From the NCBI GenBank assembly GCA_021163285.1, contig JAGGXA010000079.1:1-41412 (forward strand): a stretch of 41,412 nucleotides of DNA. Reading direction: 5' to 3'. The position numbers and the translations under genes were made by a program. The notes under the pieces were generated by a model, which was not told the DNA's origin, did not search any database, and saw only the letters and a list, made by a program, of their open reading frames with translations. How positions within the stretch are numbered: the stretch's first letter is position 1; every line of letters starts with the position of its first letter. The stretch comes from Deltaproteobacteria bacterium (GTDB taxonomy: Bacteria; Desulfobacterota; DSM-4660; Desulfatiglandales; Desulfatiglandaceae). Shown one piece after another: positions 1 through 7,992 of this stretch.

Positions 1-23
1 AAATATATTTGAGTTCGTATCAT
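1..23 (-). CDS. 5' end of a gene running off the window, ribbon-helix-helix antitoxin-like
   Basis: Only eight codons are visible, reading MIRTQIY and then a broken codon. A strong Shine-Dalgarno GAGGAGG lies at 30-36 (minus strand), six bases before the ATG at 23-21. This N-terminus resembles ribbon-helix-helix antitoxins of toxin-antitoxin pairs, which often begin M-x-R-T-Q-I/V-Y-L. The gene lies just beyond an attC-like site and in the orientation expected for the next integron cassette. It has its own promoter-like sequence, as toxin-antitoxin cassettes usually do. The start is clear; the family is inferred from seven residues and is uncertain. Confidence 0.4.
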
Positions 24-48
24 TCTATACCTCCTCTTTGATGTATAC

Positions 49-80
49 ATTATAGTTGTACATCTTGAGGGTTTTGTCAA
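49..80 (-). promoter_or_regulatory. Promoter of the antitoxin-like gene with possible operator
   Basis: On the minus strand a perfect TATAAT (49-54) follows a perfect TTGACA (75-80). The 20-base spacer is longer than the usual 17. The -10 box sits inside an imperfect dyad (TGTACA ... TGTATACA, about 42-60), a layout typical of autoregulated toxin-antitoxin promoters. The autoregulation is inferred. Confidence 0.45.
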
Positions 81-81
81 G

Positions 82-169
82 GCTCAACGCCACAAATCAC
101 CGGCAGTAAAAAGCAGGGCGAGGAACGAGCGGCGCTTTTTACTGCCCGAGTGCATTTGCATTGTTAGGG
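82..169 (-). other. attC-like integron cassette recombination site
   Basis: Read on the minus strand, the site opens with CCCTAACAAT (169-160) and closes with GCGTTGAGC (90-82), matching the GTTRRRY core. The two inner boxes pair as CAAAT-G-CAC against GTGATTTG, leaving one extra unpaired base in the left half, as in real attC sites. Between them is a 13-bp stem, GGCAGTAAAAAGC at 102-114 with its exact complement at 134-146. The 88-bp length is in the attC range. The stop codon of the upstream gene remnant lies inside the first core box, as is normal for cassettes. The left outer box deviates from RYYYAAC at its first base. No integrase gene is in the window. Confidence 0.65.
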
Positions 170-304
170 TTTCTCATTCATTGGAATTACTATATTGACA
201 AGCTTCCAAAATAAACCATCTCGCTTAAAAACAAACCTTGCTTTTTCGCCCTTATCATTTGGAACCTAAATAGAAAACTTGCTAACAGAATCATATGAGA
301 ACAT
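164..304 (-). pseudogene. 3' remnant of an integron cassette gene
   Basis: A minus-strand reading frame ends in TAA at 166-164, within the attC-like site. Its last 33 residues include KARFVFKRDGLFWKLVNIVI, a plausible beta-strand C-terminus of a small SnoaL/NTF2-like or lipoprotein-type domain; I do not recognise the family with certainty. Upstream the same frame holds an in-frame TAG at 268-266, preceded by MFSYDSVSKFSI. Family A repeat copy 1 begins at 306 and removes everything further upstream. The piece is therefore a decayed, truncated cassette gene. Confidence 0.45.
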
Positions 305-305
305 A

Positions 306-446
306 GGAGGCTGTCCGAGAATAGCAATTTTTTTCAAAATCAAGGCTTGCTCAAAAAATTACCGCAGACATATAGTTGATATTTCGAGGATAATTTTTTG
401 AGCATAACGCAGAGTTTGGAAAAAAGGGTATTCCCGGACAGCCTCC
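306..446. repeat. Dispersed repeat family A, copy 1 (MITE-like)
   Basis: This 141-bp element is bounded by 18-bp terminal inverted repeats, GGAGGCTGTCCGAGAATA at 306-323 and its near-complement at 429-446 (one mismatch). An inner stem pairs GCTCAAAAAATTA (about 349-361) with TAATTTTTTGAGC (391-403). It has no coding capacity. Related copies lie at 22147-22309, 26334-26510 and 35831-35997. It sits at the broken end of the cassette gene remnant. Confidence 0.75.
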
Positions 447-528
447 CAGGTACAACTAAATTATCATACGAAATTATCATGAAAAGACGTCGGAATTCCA
501 AACAATGTCAATAATGTCCTATTTTTTA

Positions 529-672
529 GTCTTTACACTTTAGTGTCTAAGATAATAGTATAAATATAGGTAACTGTTTCAGCGTTCAAAGTGCAAGGCG
601 TTAATAGCTGAGCGTAAAGACAGAGTTTATTTGAAAAGAACCATTTATTGCAGGTAAATCGAGTGTAAAGAC
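529..672 (+). promoter_or_regulatory. Leader of the slp-like gene with repeated decamer and weak promoter
   Basis: The gap 447-697 holds no gene. A decamer appears three times: GTCTTTACAC at 529-538 and, inverted, GCGTAAAGAC at 612-621 and GTGTAAAGAC at 663-672. The first copy contains TTTACA, which with TAGTAT at 556-561 (18-base spacer) could form a sigma70-type promoter. The arrangement suggests an operator for the downstream lipoprotein gene, but this is inference. Confidence 0.3.
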
Positions 673-697
673 AAACTTCAAAAGAAGGTATTTTAAA

Positions 698-1219
698 ATG
701 AGAAAGTTTTTATGTATAATTCCTCTTCTTTTATGTTCTTTAACCGGTTGTGTACATGTAATCTCCATGGATTTAAGGGAAAAAGTTGATAAGAATATTT
801 CCTTTAAAGAAATAATTAAAGATCCGGATGCCGTAAAAGGAAAGACTGTTCTTATAAGCGGAGTTATCCTCGGTTCCAGGAATACAAAAGAAGGCACTTT
901 AATAGAGATACTCCAAAAGCCGGCAGATCTCGAAGAAAGGCCGAAAGAAGTTTATAGATCCGACGGGAGATTTTTAGCGTTATATGATGGTTATCTTGAT
1001 ACGGAAATTTATAGTCGAGGAATGGAGACTGCAGTCGCAGGGGAAATAACAGGAAAAAGGATCCTCCCGCTTGATGAGATAGAATATTCATATCCTCTTA
1101 TTTTGATTAAAGAAATACATCTATTTAAACCGAAAAAGGAAGAAATGTCTTATAGAACTCCCTATCCCTATTGGTATTATCAACCATATTATTGCCCATA
1201 TTGGTATCTATGGTATTAA
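698..1219 (+). CDS. Slp family outer membrane lipoprotein
   Basis: The 173-residue product starts with a lipoprotein signal peptide: basic MRK, a hydrophobic run, then the lipobox LTGC with Cys18 as the lipidated residue. The next residue is Val rather than Asp, so outer-membrane sorting is expected. The body (residues 30-145), with phrases such as GKTVLISGVI, GTLIEILQKP, RFLALYDGYLD and YPLILIKEIHL, matches the Slp (starvation lipoprotein) family. The C-terminal 22 residues are very rich in Tyr, Trp and Pro. AGAAGG at 683-688 supports the ATG at 698. The gene stands alone, with a 134-bp gap before the next one. Family assignment is strong; the role (envelope stress or structure) is not established. 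Confidence 0.85.
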   Translation: MRKFLCIIPLLLCSLTGCVHVISMDLREKVDKNISFKEIIKDPDAVKGKTVLISGVILGSRNTKEGTLIEILQKPADLEERPKEVYRSDGRFLALYDGYLDTEIYSRGMETAVAGEITGKRILPLDEIEYSYPLILIKEIHLFKPKKEEMSYRTPYPYWYYQPYYCPYWYLWY

Positions 1220-1353
1220 AGCCAAATTGACTATTGCCTGGGAAAGTAAATATTTGTAATGAGGATTTTTGACTTCAATGTTTTCTCGGTCATTAACCCT
1301 GAACCATTTAATCTGCGAACGTTTGCAAAATGAGAAGATCCGGAGGCTGAATA

Positions 1354-2181
1354 ATGACAGATCCGTCACATATAAATTATTCCGAACTTGACCACCCTGA
1401 AATCCTTCCCTTGATATTTCATCAAAGAGTTGAGGAAATTTACGGCCCTGCAGATAAAAATCCAGCAGGTTATATGTTTATACCTGTTGGAGAAGGCCAA
1501 TCGATAGGGGCGCGTCTGCATCATTCGGGTAAAGATGCTCCAACCATACTCTTCTTTCACGGCAATGGTGAGATAGTTGCAGACTATGATGATTTGGGGC
1601 CTGTTTATGCGGGAAACGGCATAAATTTTCTGCCTGTCGATTACAGGGGCTATGGCCGGTCTACAGGGACACCGACAGTTACAGGGATGATGTGTGATTG
1701 TCATTTGATATTTCAATATATCAAAGAGTGGCTTGGTTCAAACCATTATACAGGTCCAATTATTATAATGGGACGGTCATTGGGAAGCGCCTCCGCGCTT
1801 GAGCTTGCGGCAAATTATCGGGATGATATAGATGGGCTGATTATTGAGAGCGGCTTTGCGTATGCCATTCCACTTCTTAAACTCCTTGGAATCAATATTG
1901 ATGCCTTTGGAATTACCGAAAAAACAGGTTTTCATAATCATAATATAGAGATGATTCGCAAATTTGATAAACCAACGCTCATCATACATGCTGAATATGA
2001 CCAGGTCATTTCAATAAAGGAAGGAGAGGCCCTTTTTGATGCCTGTGCTGCTGATATTAAAAAATTTTTAAAGATACCGAATGCCGATCACAATACTATT
2101 TTTGTTCATGGTTTTGAAATGTACCTCGCAGAGGTGAAGGAATTGTGCAACTGTTTACGGGTTGAACCGGATATCTTATAA
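1354..2181 (+). CDS. Alpha/beta hydrolase (BEM46/ABHD13-like serine hydrolase)
   Basis: The 275-residue protein has the full alpha/beta-hydrolase set. The oxyanion-hole motif HGNGE is at 69-73 and the nucleophile elbow GRSLG at 140-144 (Ser142). The acid is probably Asp216 in AEYDQVI, and the base His246 in NADHNTI. There is no signal peptide or membrane segment, so it is probably cytoplasmic. The substrate cannot be read from the sequence; relatives are generic esterases or peptidases. The stop codon at 2179-2181 overlaps the Shine-Dalgarno of the next gene, so the two are probably co-transcribed. Confidence 0.85.
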   Translation: MTDPSHINYSELDHPEILPLIFHQRVEEIYGPADKNPAGYMFIPVGEGQSIGARLHHSGKDAPTILFFHGNGEIVADYDDLGPVYAGNGINFLPVDYRGYGRSTGTPTVTGMMCDCHLIFQYIKEWLGSNHYTGPIIIMGRSLGSASALELAANYRDDIDGLIIESGFAYAIPLLKLLGINIDAFGITEKTGFHNHNIEMIRKFDKPTLIIHAEYDQVISIKEGEALFDACAADIKKFLKIPNADHNTIFVHGFEMYLAEVKELCNCLRVEPDIL

Positions 2182-2194
2182 GGAGAAAAAAAAT

Positions 2195-5113
2195 ATGACC
2201 ATAACCCACGGCTTCCAACTGCTAAGAGAGCAAGATATAAAGGAAATTAATACCAAAGCAAATCTTTTCCGCCATACAAAGACCGGCGCCGAGCTGTTAT
2301 CTCTCAGTAATAATGACGAAAACAAGGTATTTGGAATTACCTTTCGCACGCCTCCTTCGGACTCCACGGGGGTAGCCCATATCCTGGAGCATTCCGTGCT
2401 CTGCGGATCAAGAAAATACCCGGTAAAAGAGCCGTTTGTTGAGTTGCTGAAAGGGTCTCTCAGCACCTTTTTAAATGCCTTCACATATCCGGACAAGACA
2501 TGCTATCCGGTTGCCAGCCAGAACCTTCAAGACTTTTACAATCTTATTCATGTCTATCTTGATGCCGTGTTTTATCCCCGGATTACTCCTTTTATTTTCC
2601 AGCAGGAGGGCTGGCATTTTGAACTTGAACAAAAAGATCGTCCTTTATTATACAAAGGCGTGGTCTTTAACGAGATGAAGGGCGCTTATTCCTCACCCGA
2701 TAACCTGCTTGCCGAATACTCCCTTCAATCTCTTTTCCCTGATAACACGTATGGCTTTGATTCAGGTGGAGATCCTAAAAAGATTCCGGACCTCAGCTAT
2801 GAACAATTTCGAGTTTTTCATCAAAAATATTATCACCCTTCAAATTCCCGCATCTACTTTTATGGCGATGATGACCCTGAAGAACGTCTCAGAATTATTA
2901 ACGAGTATCTAAAGGTTTTTGAACCGATCGAACTTGATTCAACAATCCGGCACCAGCCCGCATTTGACCGGCCGGTTCGCCTTACCCGTCCATTTATGGT
3001 GGGAGAAGAAAATCAAGCCAAGGCAAAGGGGATGATAACTCTAAACTGGCTGCTCCCTCTGACGACTGATATCCAGGCAAATATTTCTCTTCGCCTGCTT
3101 TCGTATATCCTTCTTGGTATGCCCGGTTCCCCTCTTCGAAAAGCGCTTATCGACTCACGCCTTGGAGAAGATATTACAGGTGAAGGTCTGGGCGCCGAGT
3201 TAAACCGGATCTATTTCTCCACCGGGCTGAAAGGCATTGAAATCGAAAATGCCGAACGTATTGAATCTCTTATTTTGGAAACACTGGAGACTCAGGTCAG
3301 GAAAGGGATTGACCCCTTAAACGTGGAGGCAGCTCTGAACATGATGGAATTCCGTTTGCGGGAAAATAACACAGGCAGTCTTCCAAGGGGCCTTGTCCTG
3401 ATGCTTCGCGCATTAACCACCTGGTTATATGACGGAGACCCGGTTGCCCTGTTAGCCTTTGAAACGCCCCTTAACGAGATAAAATCGCTTGTAAAATCAA
3501 AAAGTTCTTTTTTTGAAGATATAATAGACCGTCTGTTATTAACAAACCAGCATCGCACAACCCTGCTGCTTATCCCTGACCCGGATCTCAGAAAAAAGGA
3601 GGAAGCCGCTGAAAAAGAACGCCTTGCAGCGGCCCGTTCAGCCATGTCACCACAGCAATTAGATGAGATAATCGAAAACACGGTAGAGCTGAAGCGCCTG
3701 CAGGAGACACCGGATTCCCCGGAGGCCCTTAAAACCATACCTGTCCTCAAACTCTCCGATCTGGAAAGAAAAAACAGGTCTATCCCCTTAATATCAGAGA
3801 AAATAAAAGGAACTCCCGTCCTCTTTCACGACCTGTTTACCAATGGCATTGTTTATCTCGACCTTGGATTTAACCTGCACACCCTGCCTGAAAGATATCT
3901 TTCTTATATTCCTCTTTTTGGCCGCGCCCTTCTTGAGATCGGAACGGAAAATGAGGATTTTGTTGCCTTTACGCAGCGAATAAGCAGGAAAACCGGGGGG
4001 ATTACTTCTCAAACATCCAACTCGACCGTGGCAAATTCGACAAGGAGCGCGTCATGGCTTTTTCTTCACGGCAAGGCAATATCAGGCCGGGCGGGGGATT
4101 TATTCTCTATACTTAAAGATTCCCTCCTTACAGTTAAACTGGATAACAGGGAACGATTCCGGCAAATGGTATTAGAAGAAAAGGCCAGACAGGAACAAAA
4201 ACTGATCCCCGAAGGTCATCAGGCAGTCAATTTACGACTCAGGTCGCATTTTGGCGAGGCTTTTTGGGCGGCAGAACAGATGAGCGGTATAAGTTATCTC
4301 TTTTTTCTGAGGGAACTGGCCCGGGACATTGAAAATAAATGGCCGGAAGTCCTTTCCATACTCGAAGAAATTCGCTGCACCATTGTTAACAGTAAGGCGG
4401 CAATTATGAATATTACCCTGGACAAGGGTAATTGGCCAAGGGTGAAACCCCTGATAAATGATTTCCTGGATGCCCTGCCTCAAGGTCCTGTTTCTGAATG
4501 TGACTGGTCGAGAAATTCTTCCGCTCTGTGTGAAGGAATGACTATCCCTGCCCAGGTAAACTATGTTGGCAAGGGAACAAATATATATGAGTCAGGTTAT
4601 CAATTTCATGGGTCGGCGCTGGTAATAACCCGTTATCTGCGAAACTCCTGGTTATGGGATCAAGTCCGGGTGTTGGGTGGAGCGTATGGCGTTTTTTGCA
4701 TGCTTGGCCGTCTTTCGGGAGTCCTGACATTTGTCTCGTACCGGGACCCGAATCTTGTTAATACTATTGATGCCTTTGATAATGCGGCCGGATTTCTCCG
4801 CGACCTGGATCTTGGCAAGGAGGAGCTTACAAAGAGTATTATCGGTGCAATAGGAGATCTCGATACCTTTATGCTCCCTGATGTTAAAGGATATACATCT
4901 ATGCTCCGTTATTTATCAGGCGATACGGATGAGGATAGACAGAAGATGAGGGATGAAATACTGGAAACCGGACAGAACGATTTTACCGCTTTTGCCGAGG
5001 TGCTTGAAAAAGTAAAAGAAAAGGGTTTGGTAAAGCTTTTGGGAGCTGAAAGCGCTATTAAAAAGGTCGCAGGCAAAAGGCCGGGATGGCTTGAAATTAT
5101 CAAGGTGCTGTAA
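2195..5113 (+). CDS. M16C zinc metalloprotease, PreP/Cym1-like
   Basis: The 972-residue protein has the inverted zinc motif of the pitrilysin family, H-x-x-E-H (His62, Glu65, His66 in HILEHSVLCGS), with the third ligand near Glu160 in VFNEMKGAYS. Length and the VLCGSRKYPVKEPF segment match the M16C presequence-protease group, which degrades short unfolded peptides in a closed chamber. An inactive C-terminal half (about 500-972) is expected and present. I use ATG 2195, which has AAGGAGA at 2180-2186. The upstream in-frame TTG at 2162 lies inside the previous gene and lacks a ribosome site. It probably forms an operon with the hydrolase. Confidence 0.93.
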   Translation: MTITHGFQLLREQDIKEINTKANLFRHTKTGAELLSLSNNDENKVFGITFRTPPSDSTGVAHILEHSVLCGSRKYPVKEPFVELLKGSLSTFLNAFTYPDKTCYPVASQNLQDFYNLIHVYLDAVFYPRITPFIFQQEGWHFELEQKDRPLLYKGVVFNEMKGAYSSPDNLLAEYSLQSLFPDNTYGFDSGGDPKKIPDLSYEQFRVFHQKYYHPSNSRIYFYGDDDPEERLRIINEYLKVFEPIELDSTIRHQPAFDRPVRLTRPFMVGEENQAKAKGMITLNWLLPLTTDIQANISLRLLSYILLGMPGSPLRKALIDSRLGEDITGEGLGAELNRIYFSTGLKGIEIENAERIESLILETLETQVRKGIDPLNVEAALNMMEFRLRENNTGSLPRGLVLMLRALTTWLYDGDPVALLAFETPLNEIKSLVKSKSSFFEDIIDRLLLTNQHRTTLLLIPDPDLRKKEEAAEKERLAAARSAMSPQQLDEIIENTVELKRLQETPDSPEALKTIPVLKLSDLERKNRSIPLISEKIKGTPVLFHDLFTNGIVYLDLGFNLHTLPERYLSYIPLFGRALLEIGTENEDFVAFTQRISRKTGGITSQTSNSTVANSTRSASWLFLHGKAISGRAGDLFSILKDSLLTVKLDNRERFRQMVLEEKARQEQKLIPEGHQAVNLRLRSHFGEAFWAAEQMSGISYLFFLRELARDIENKWPEVLSILEEIRCTIVNSKAAIMNITLDKGNWPRVKPLINDFLDALPQGPVSECDWSRNSSALCEGMTIPAQVNYVGKGTNIYESGYQFHGSALVITRYLRNSWLWDQVRVLGGAYGVFCMLGRLSGVLTFVSYRDPNLVNTIDAFDNAAGFLRDLDLGKEELTKSIIGAIGDLDTFMLPDVKGYTSMLRYLSGDTDEDRQKMRDEILETGQNDFTAFAEVLEKVKEKGLVKLLGAESAIKKVAGKRPGWLEIIKVL

Positions 5114-5301
5114 TCCTCTGTTTTAGTGACCTTGAACCCTGAACCGATAATTATTAACGGTTATTATAATTAGTCTCTGAACGAAAAGCCAAAATTGCCA
5201 TATTTCCGGTAGATTAAGGATGTTTTTCAAATCGAAGTTTTTAAGCCATTAATTGTTAGCAGTTAGCTTTTAAAATCAAACAGATAGTTCCCCGGACTAA
5301 T

Positions 5302-5330
5302 AGCTGACGGCTAAACGCCGACAGCTTTTC
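5302..5330. terminator. Possible terminator hairpin in the gap after the M16C gene
   Basis: AGCTGACGGC (5302-5311) pairs with GCCGACAGCT (5317-5326), with one internal mismatch and a five-base loop, followed by a short T run. The rest of the 308-bp gap 5114-5421 holds copies of the intergenic 'ccctgaacc...aacggtt' motif (5142-5162) and no gene. The hairpin lies almost 190 bp past the stop codon, so its role as terminator is uncertain. Confidence 0.35.
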
Positions 5331-5421
5331 GAAAATCTTCGTTTCTTGAATAATGTTTAACTAACCGAAATAGTATCTGTTTTTAGCTTTCGTTATGACA
5401 CTAAGTTAGGAGAAATTGATC

Positions 5422-7296
5422 ATGAAGAAATATATTATAAATTTTTTTCCTTCCAATCAATCAACGGAAGTAGAAGAGGGTATAACGATTGCCGAGGCGG
5501 CACAGCAGGCCGATGTATTTATCAACAATCTTTGCGGCGGGCAAGGTGTCTGCGGCAAATGTCGCGTTCAGGTTACAAAGGGGAAGGCTGAGGCCGAAGA
5601 AAATGCCATGGGCTTTTTTTCGGAGGATGATATTGAGAAAGGCTTTGTCCTGGCCTGCCAGACAGAGATCCATGATAATCTTGATATTCTGATACCGCCG
5701 GAATCAAGAATGGAAGATTCGCAGATCATGACTGGCGGGGCTTCTGAAACCAGGGATGAAACTGAATCCGGGCCTCTCGTAAGAAAGATTTACCTTGAGC
5801 TTGATCCCCCTACCCTTGAAGATAACATTTCAGATGTTGACCGAATATTCAGGGCATTAAGAAAACAATATGGCTGGCAGTTATTTGATATACCTCTGAC
5901 CTGCCTGCAGGAGCTGTCTGATAAACTCAGGCAAAATGACTGGAAAATAACACTAACGGTCTCAAAAGACAAAGACCGGCACAGAATCATGAAAATTGAG
6001 CCTCTCGATACAACCGGTGTCAATTACGGGGTTGCTGTTGATGTAGGAACCACAACGGTCGTTGTTCAGCTTGTGGATATGAATTCAGGAAGGATCATGG
6101 GTGTTGAAGGCACCCACAATCAACAGGCAAGTTATGGTGAAGATGTTATTTCAAGAATGATCTATGCCTGTGGAAAGGGAGGGCTTGCTCCTCTGCACAA
6201 TGCTATAATAAAAAACATTAACCAGCTTATAGAAAAGCTGGCAGATGATAATGGTATCTCCCCGGATCAGATATATGCCGTAGTTAATGCCGGCAATACA
6301 ACCATGAGCCATTTCCTTCTCGGTCTGACTCCGTGTGCTATCCGGCTTGACCCTTATGTGCCGACCATAAACGAATACCCACAAATTCCGGCTAAAAACA
6401 TAGGAATTAATATACATCCCAATGGGCTTCTCGAAACAATTCCGAGCGTTGCTTCCTATGTGGGAGGAGACATCGTTGCAGGTGTAATGGCAAGTGGTAT
6501 AGCAGACAGTGAAGCTGTAAAGGGACTTATTGATATAGGAACAAATGGTGAAATAGCTATCGGAAATAATGAATGGCTTGTCTGTTGTTCGGCTTCAGCG
6601 GGGCCTGCATTTGAAGGAGGAGGAACCAGCTGCGGCATGCGCGCGACAAAAGGGGCCATTGAAAAAATAGAAATCGCAAATGGAGTGGTGGCATATCAGA
6701 CAATAGGTGGCGCCAGACCAAGAGGGATATGCGGCTCAGCGTTGATAGACTCTATCTATGAACTGGTAAAAAATAAAATAATAGGCGCTGATGGAAAATT
6801 TCACAAAACTTTGAAAGATCCAAGGTTGACCATCCGGGATAACATACCGGCATACACCATCGCGCATGCGGATGAAACCGAAACCGGAGAAGCAATTATT
6901 ATTACTGAACCAGATATTGACAACCTTATCAAATCAAAAGGCGCTGTTTTTGCCGCCATCAAATCTCTTGTGGATTATATCGGGCTTGATTTTGATCAGA
7001 TAGACACATTTTTTGTGGCAGGAGGTTTCGGGAATTATTTAAATATTCCCAAGGCGGTTGCTATCGGCCTGCTCCCGGATATCCCGGTGGAAAAAATACA
7101 ATTCATAGGGAACAGTTCCCTTACAGGCGCGCGCATGTGCCTGCAGTCGGAAAAGGCGAGTGAAAAATGTATCAACATTGCAAGATCTATGACCAACATA
7201 GAGCTTTCCGTTTACCAGCCATTTACTGATGAATATATTGCGGCCCTTTTCCTGCCGCATACCAACAGGAAGCTTTTTCCCTCAGTAACTTACTGA
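5422..7296 (+). CDS. RACo-like corrinoid activator: 2Fe-2S ferredoxin fused to ASKHA ATPase domain
   Basis: This 624-residue protein begins with a plant-type [2Fe-2S] ferredoxin domain whose ligands are Cys38, Cys44, Cys47 and Cys79 (C-x5-C-x2-C-x31-C). A linker domain follows (about 120-190), then an ASKHA/DUF4445 ATPase region with GVAVDVGTTTVVVQLV, NAGNTTMSHFLLG, LIDIGTNGEIAIGN, SASAGPAFEGGGTSCGMRA and FFVAGGFGNYLNI. This architecture is that of RACo, which reduces inactive Co(II) corrinoid proteins to Co(I) at the expense of ATP. ATG 5422 has TAGGAG at 5407-5412; TTG 5416 is too close to it. No corrinoid protein or methyltransferase is adjacent, so the partner is unknown. Confidence 0.9.
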   Translation: MKKYIINFFPSNQSTEVEEGITIAEAAQQADVFINNLCGGQGVCGKCRVQVTKGKAEAEENAMGFFSEDDIEKGFVLACQTEIHDNLDILIPPESRMEDSQIMTGGASETRDETESGPLVRKIYLELDPPTLEDNISDVDRIFRALRKQYGWQLFDIPLTCLQELSDKLRQNDWKITLTVSKDKDRHRIMKIEPLDTTGVNYGVAVDVGTTTVVVQLVDMNSGRIMGVEGTHNQQASYGEDVISRMIYACGKGGLAPLHNAIIKNINQLIEKLADDNGISPDQIYAVVNAGNTTMSHFLLGLTPCAIRLDPYVPTINEYPQIPAKNIGINIHPNGLLETIPSVASYVGGDIVAGVMASGIADSEAVKGLIDIGTNGEIAIGNNEWLVCCSASAGPAFEGGGTSCGMRATKGAIEKIEIANGVVAYQTIGGARPRGICGSALIDSIYELVKNKIIGADGKFHKTLKDPRLTIRDNIPAYTIAHADETETGEAIIITEPDIDNLIKSKGAVFAAIKSLVDYIGLDFDQIDTFFVAGGFGNYLNIPKAVAIGLLPDIPVEKIQFIGNSSLTGARMCLQSEKASEKCINIARSMTNIELSVYQPFTDEYIAALFLPHTNRKLFPSVTY

Positions 7297-7378
7297 CTTC
7301 TCTTGACTGTTAATCAATAGTGATTACAATAAAATCAAGATATAAAGTTAACAAATTAACCAAAAGGAGGATGAAACT

Positions 7379-7828
7379 ATGGCAACTTTATTTGATTTAA
7401 TTCCAAGGGCAGGCGATATTATGCCACGCAGAGATATCTTAGGCAGCTTATTTGAAGATTTAGACATCCCAACTCCATTTTTTAAGGAAAAAAAATGGGT
7501 GCCCCCTTTTGATGTCATTGAAAACGATAAGCAATACACGGTGACCGCTGAAATGCCGGGCATAGATGTTAAAGATCTTGATGTGACTTTTTCTGATGGT
7601 CTTTTGACGATCAAGGGAGAAAAGAAACAGGAAAAAGAAGAGGAAGGGAAGGATTATCACAGGATCGAGAGATATTATGGCTCATTTCGAAGAAGTTTCA
7701 GGATCCCTGAAAAAATTCAGGATGATAATATTGATGCTTCTTATAAAGATGGCGTTCTCAAGCTGGTACTTACAAAAGATACGCCGGGTGAACCGAAAAA
7801 AATTGAGGTTAAGCAGAAGGAGGCATAA
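7379..7828 (+). CDS. Hsp20/alpha-crystallin small heat-shock protein
   Basis: The 149-residue protein is an ATP-independent holdase chaperone. The alpha-crystallin domain spans about residues 40-135, with VTAEMPGIDVKDLDVTFSDG, LLTIKGEKK, YGSFRRSFRIPE and the typical A-x-Y-K-D-G-V-L-x-L element near the end. The N-terminal arm contains two short aromatic segments (FDLIP and FEDLDIPTPFF). The IxI anchor motif is not clear; the tail reads KKIEVKQKEA. AGGAGG at 7365-7370 lies eight bases before the ATG. No CIRCE element was seen upstream. A strong terminator follows at 7926, so the gene is probably monocistronic. Confidence 0.93.
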   Translation: MATLFDLIPRAGDIMPRRDILGSLFEDLDIPTPFFKEKKWVPPFDVIENDKQYTVTAEMPGIDVKDLDVTFSDGLLTIKGEKKQEKEEEGKDYHRIERYYGSFRRSFRIPEKIQDDNIDASYKDGVLKLVLTKDTPGEPKKIEVKQKEA

Positions 7829-7925
7829 TCCGGTTCAGAGGAGGGCTACCCAAAAACATACCTTATCTTAATATAGATAGTACCTGAACAAAAACCGGGA
7901 TTCTTCGTTCAGGAGGCAACTATCG

Positions 7926-7968
7926 GACGCCGTAAAATCATAATAATATTTTGCGGCGTCTTTTTTTA
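7926..7968 (+). terminator. Rho-independent terminator after hsp20
   Basis: GACGCCGTAAAAT (7926-7938) pairs with ATTTTGCGGCGTC (7948-7960), thirteen pairs with one G-T wobble and a nine-base loop, followed directly by seven T residues. A smaller hairpin (CCTGAAC/GTTCAGG) lies just upstream around 7884-7914. Confidence 0.85.
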
Positions 7969-7992
7969 TAGCCGTTCACAGGTCGAAAAAAA

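Noticed and set aside
2162-2194. TTG start for the M16C protease
   Set aside because: It overlaps the upstream hydrolase and lacks a ribosome site, whereas ATG 2195 has a good AAGGAGA.
3292-3750. Minus-strand ORF of 152 codons opposite the M16C gene
   Set aside because: It is a Ser/Arg-rich shadow of a well-conserved plus-strand gene.
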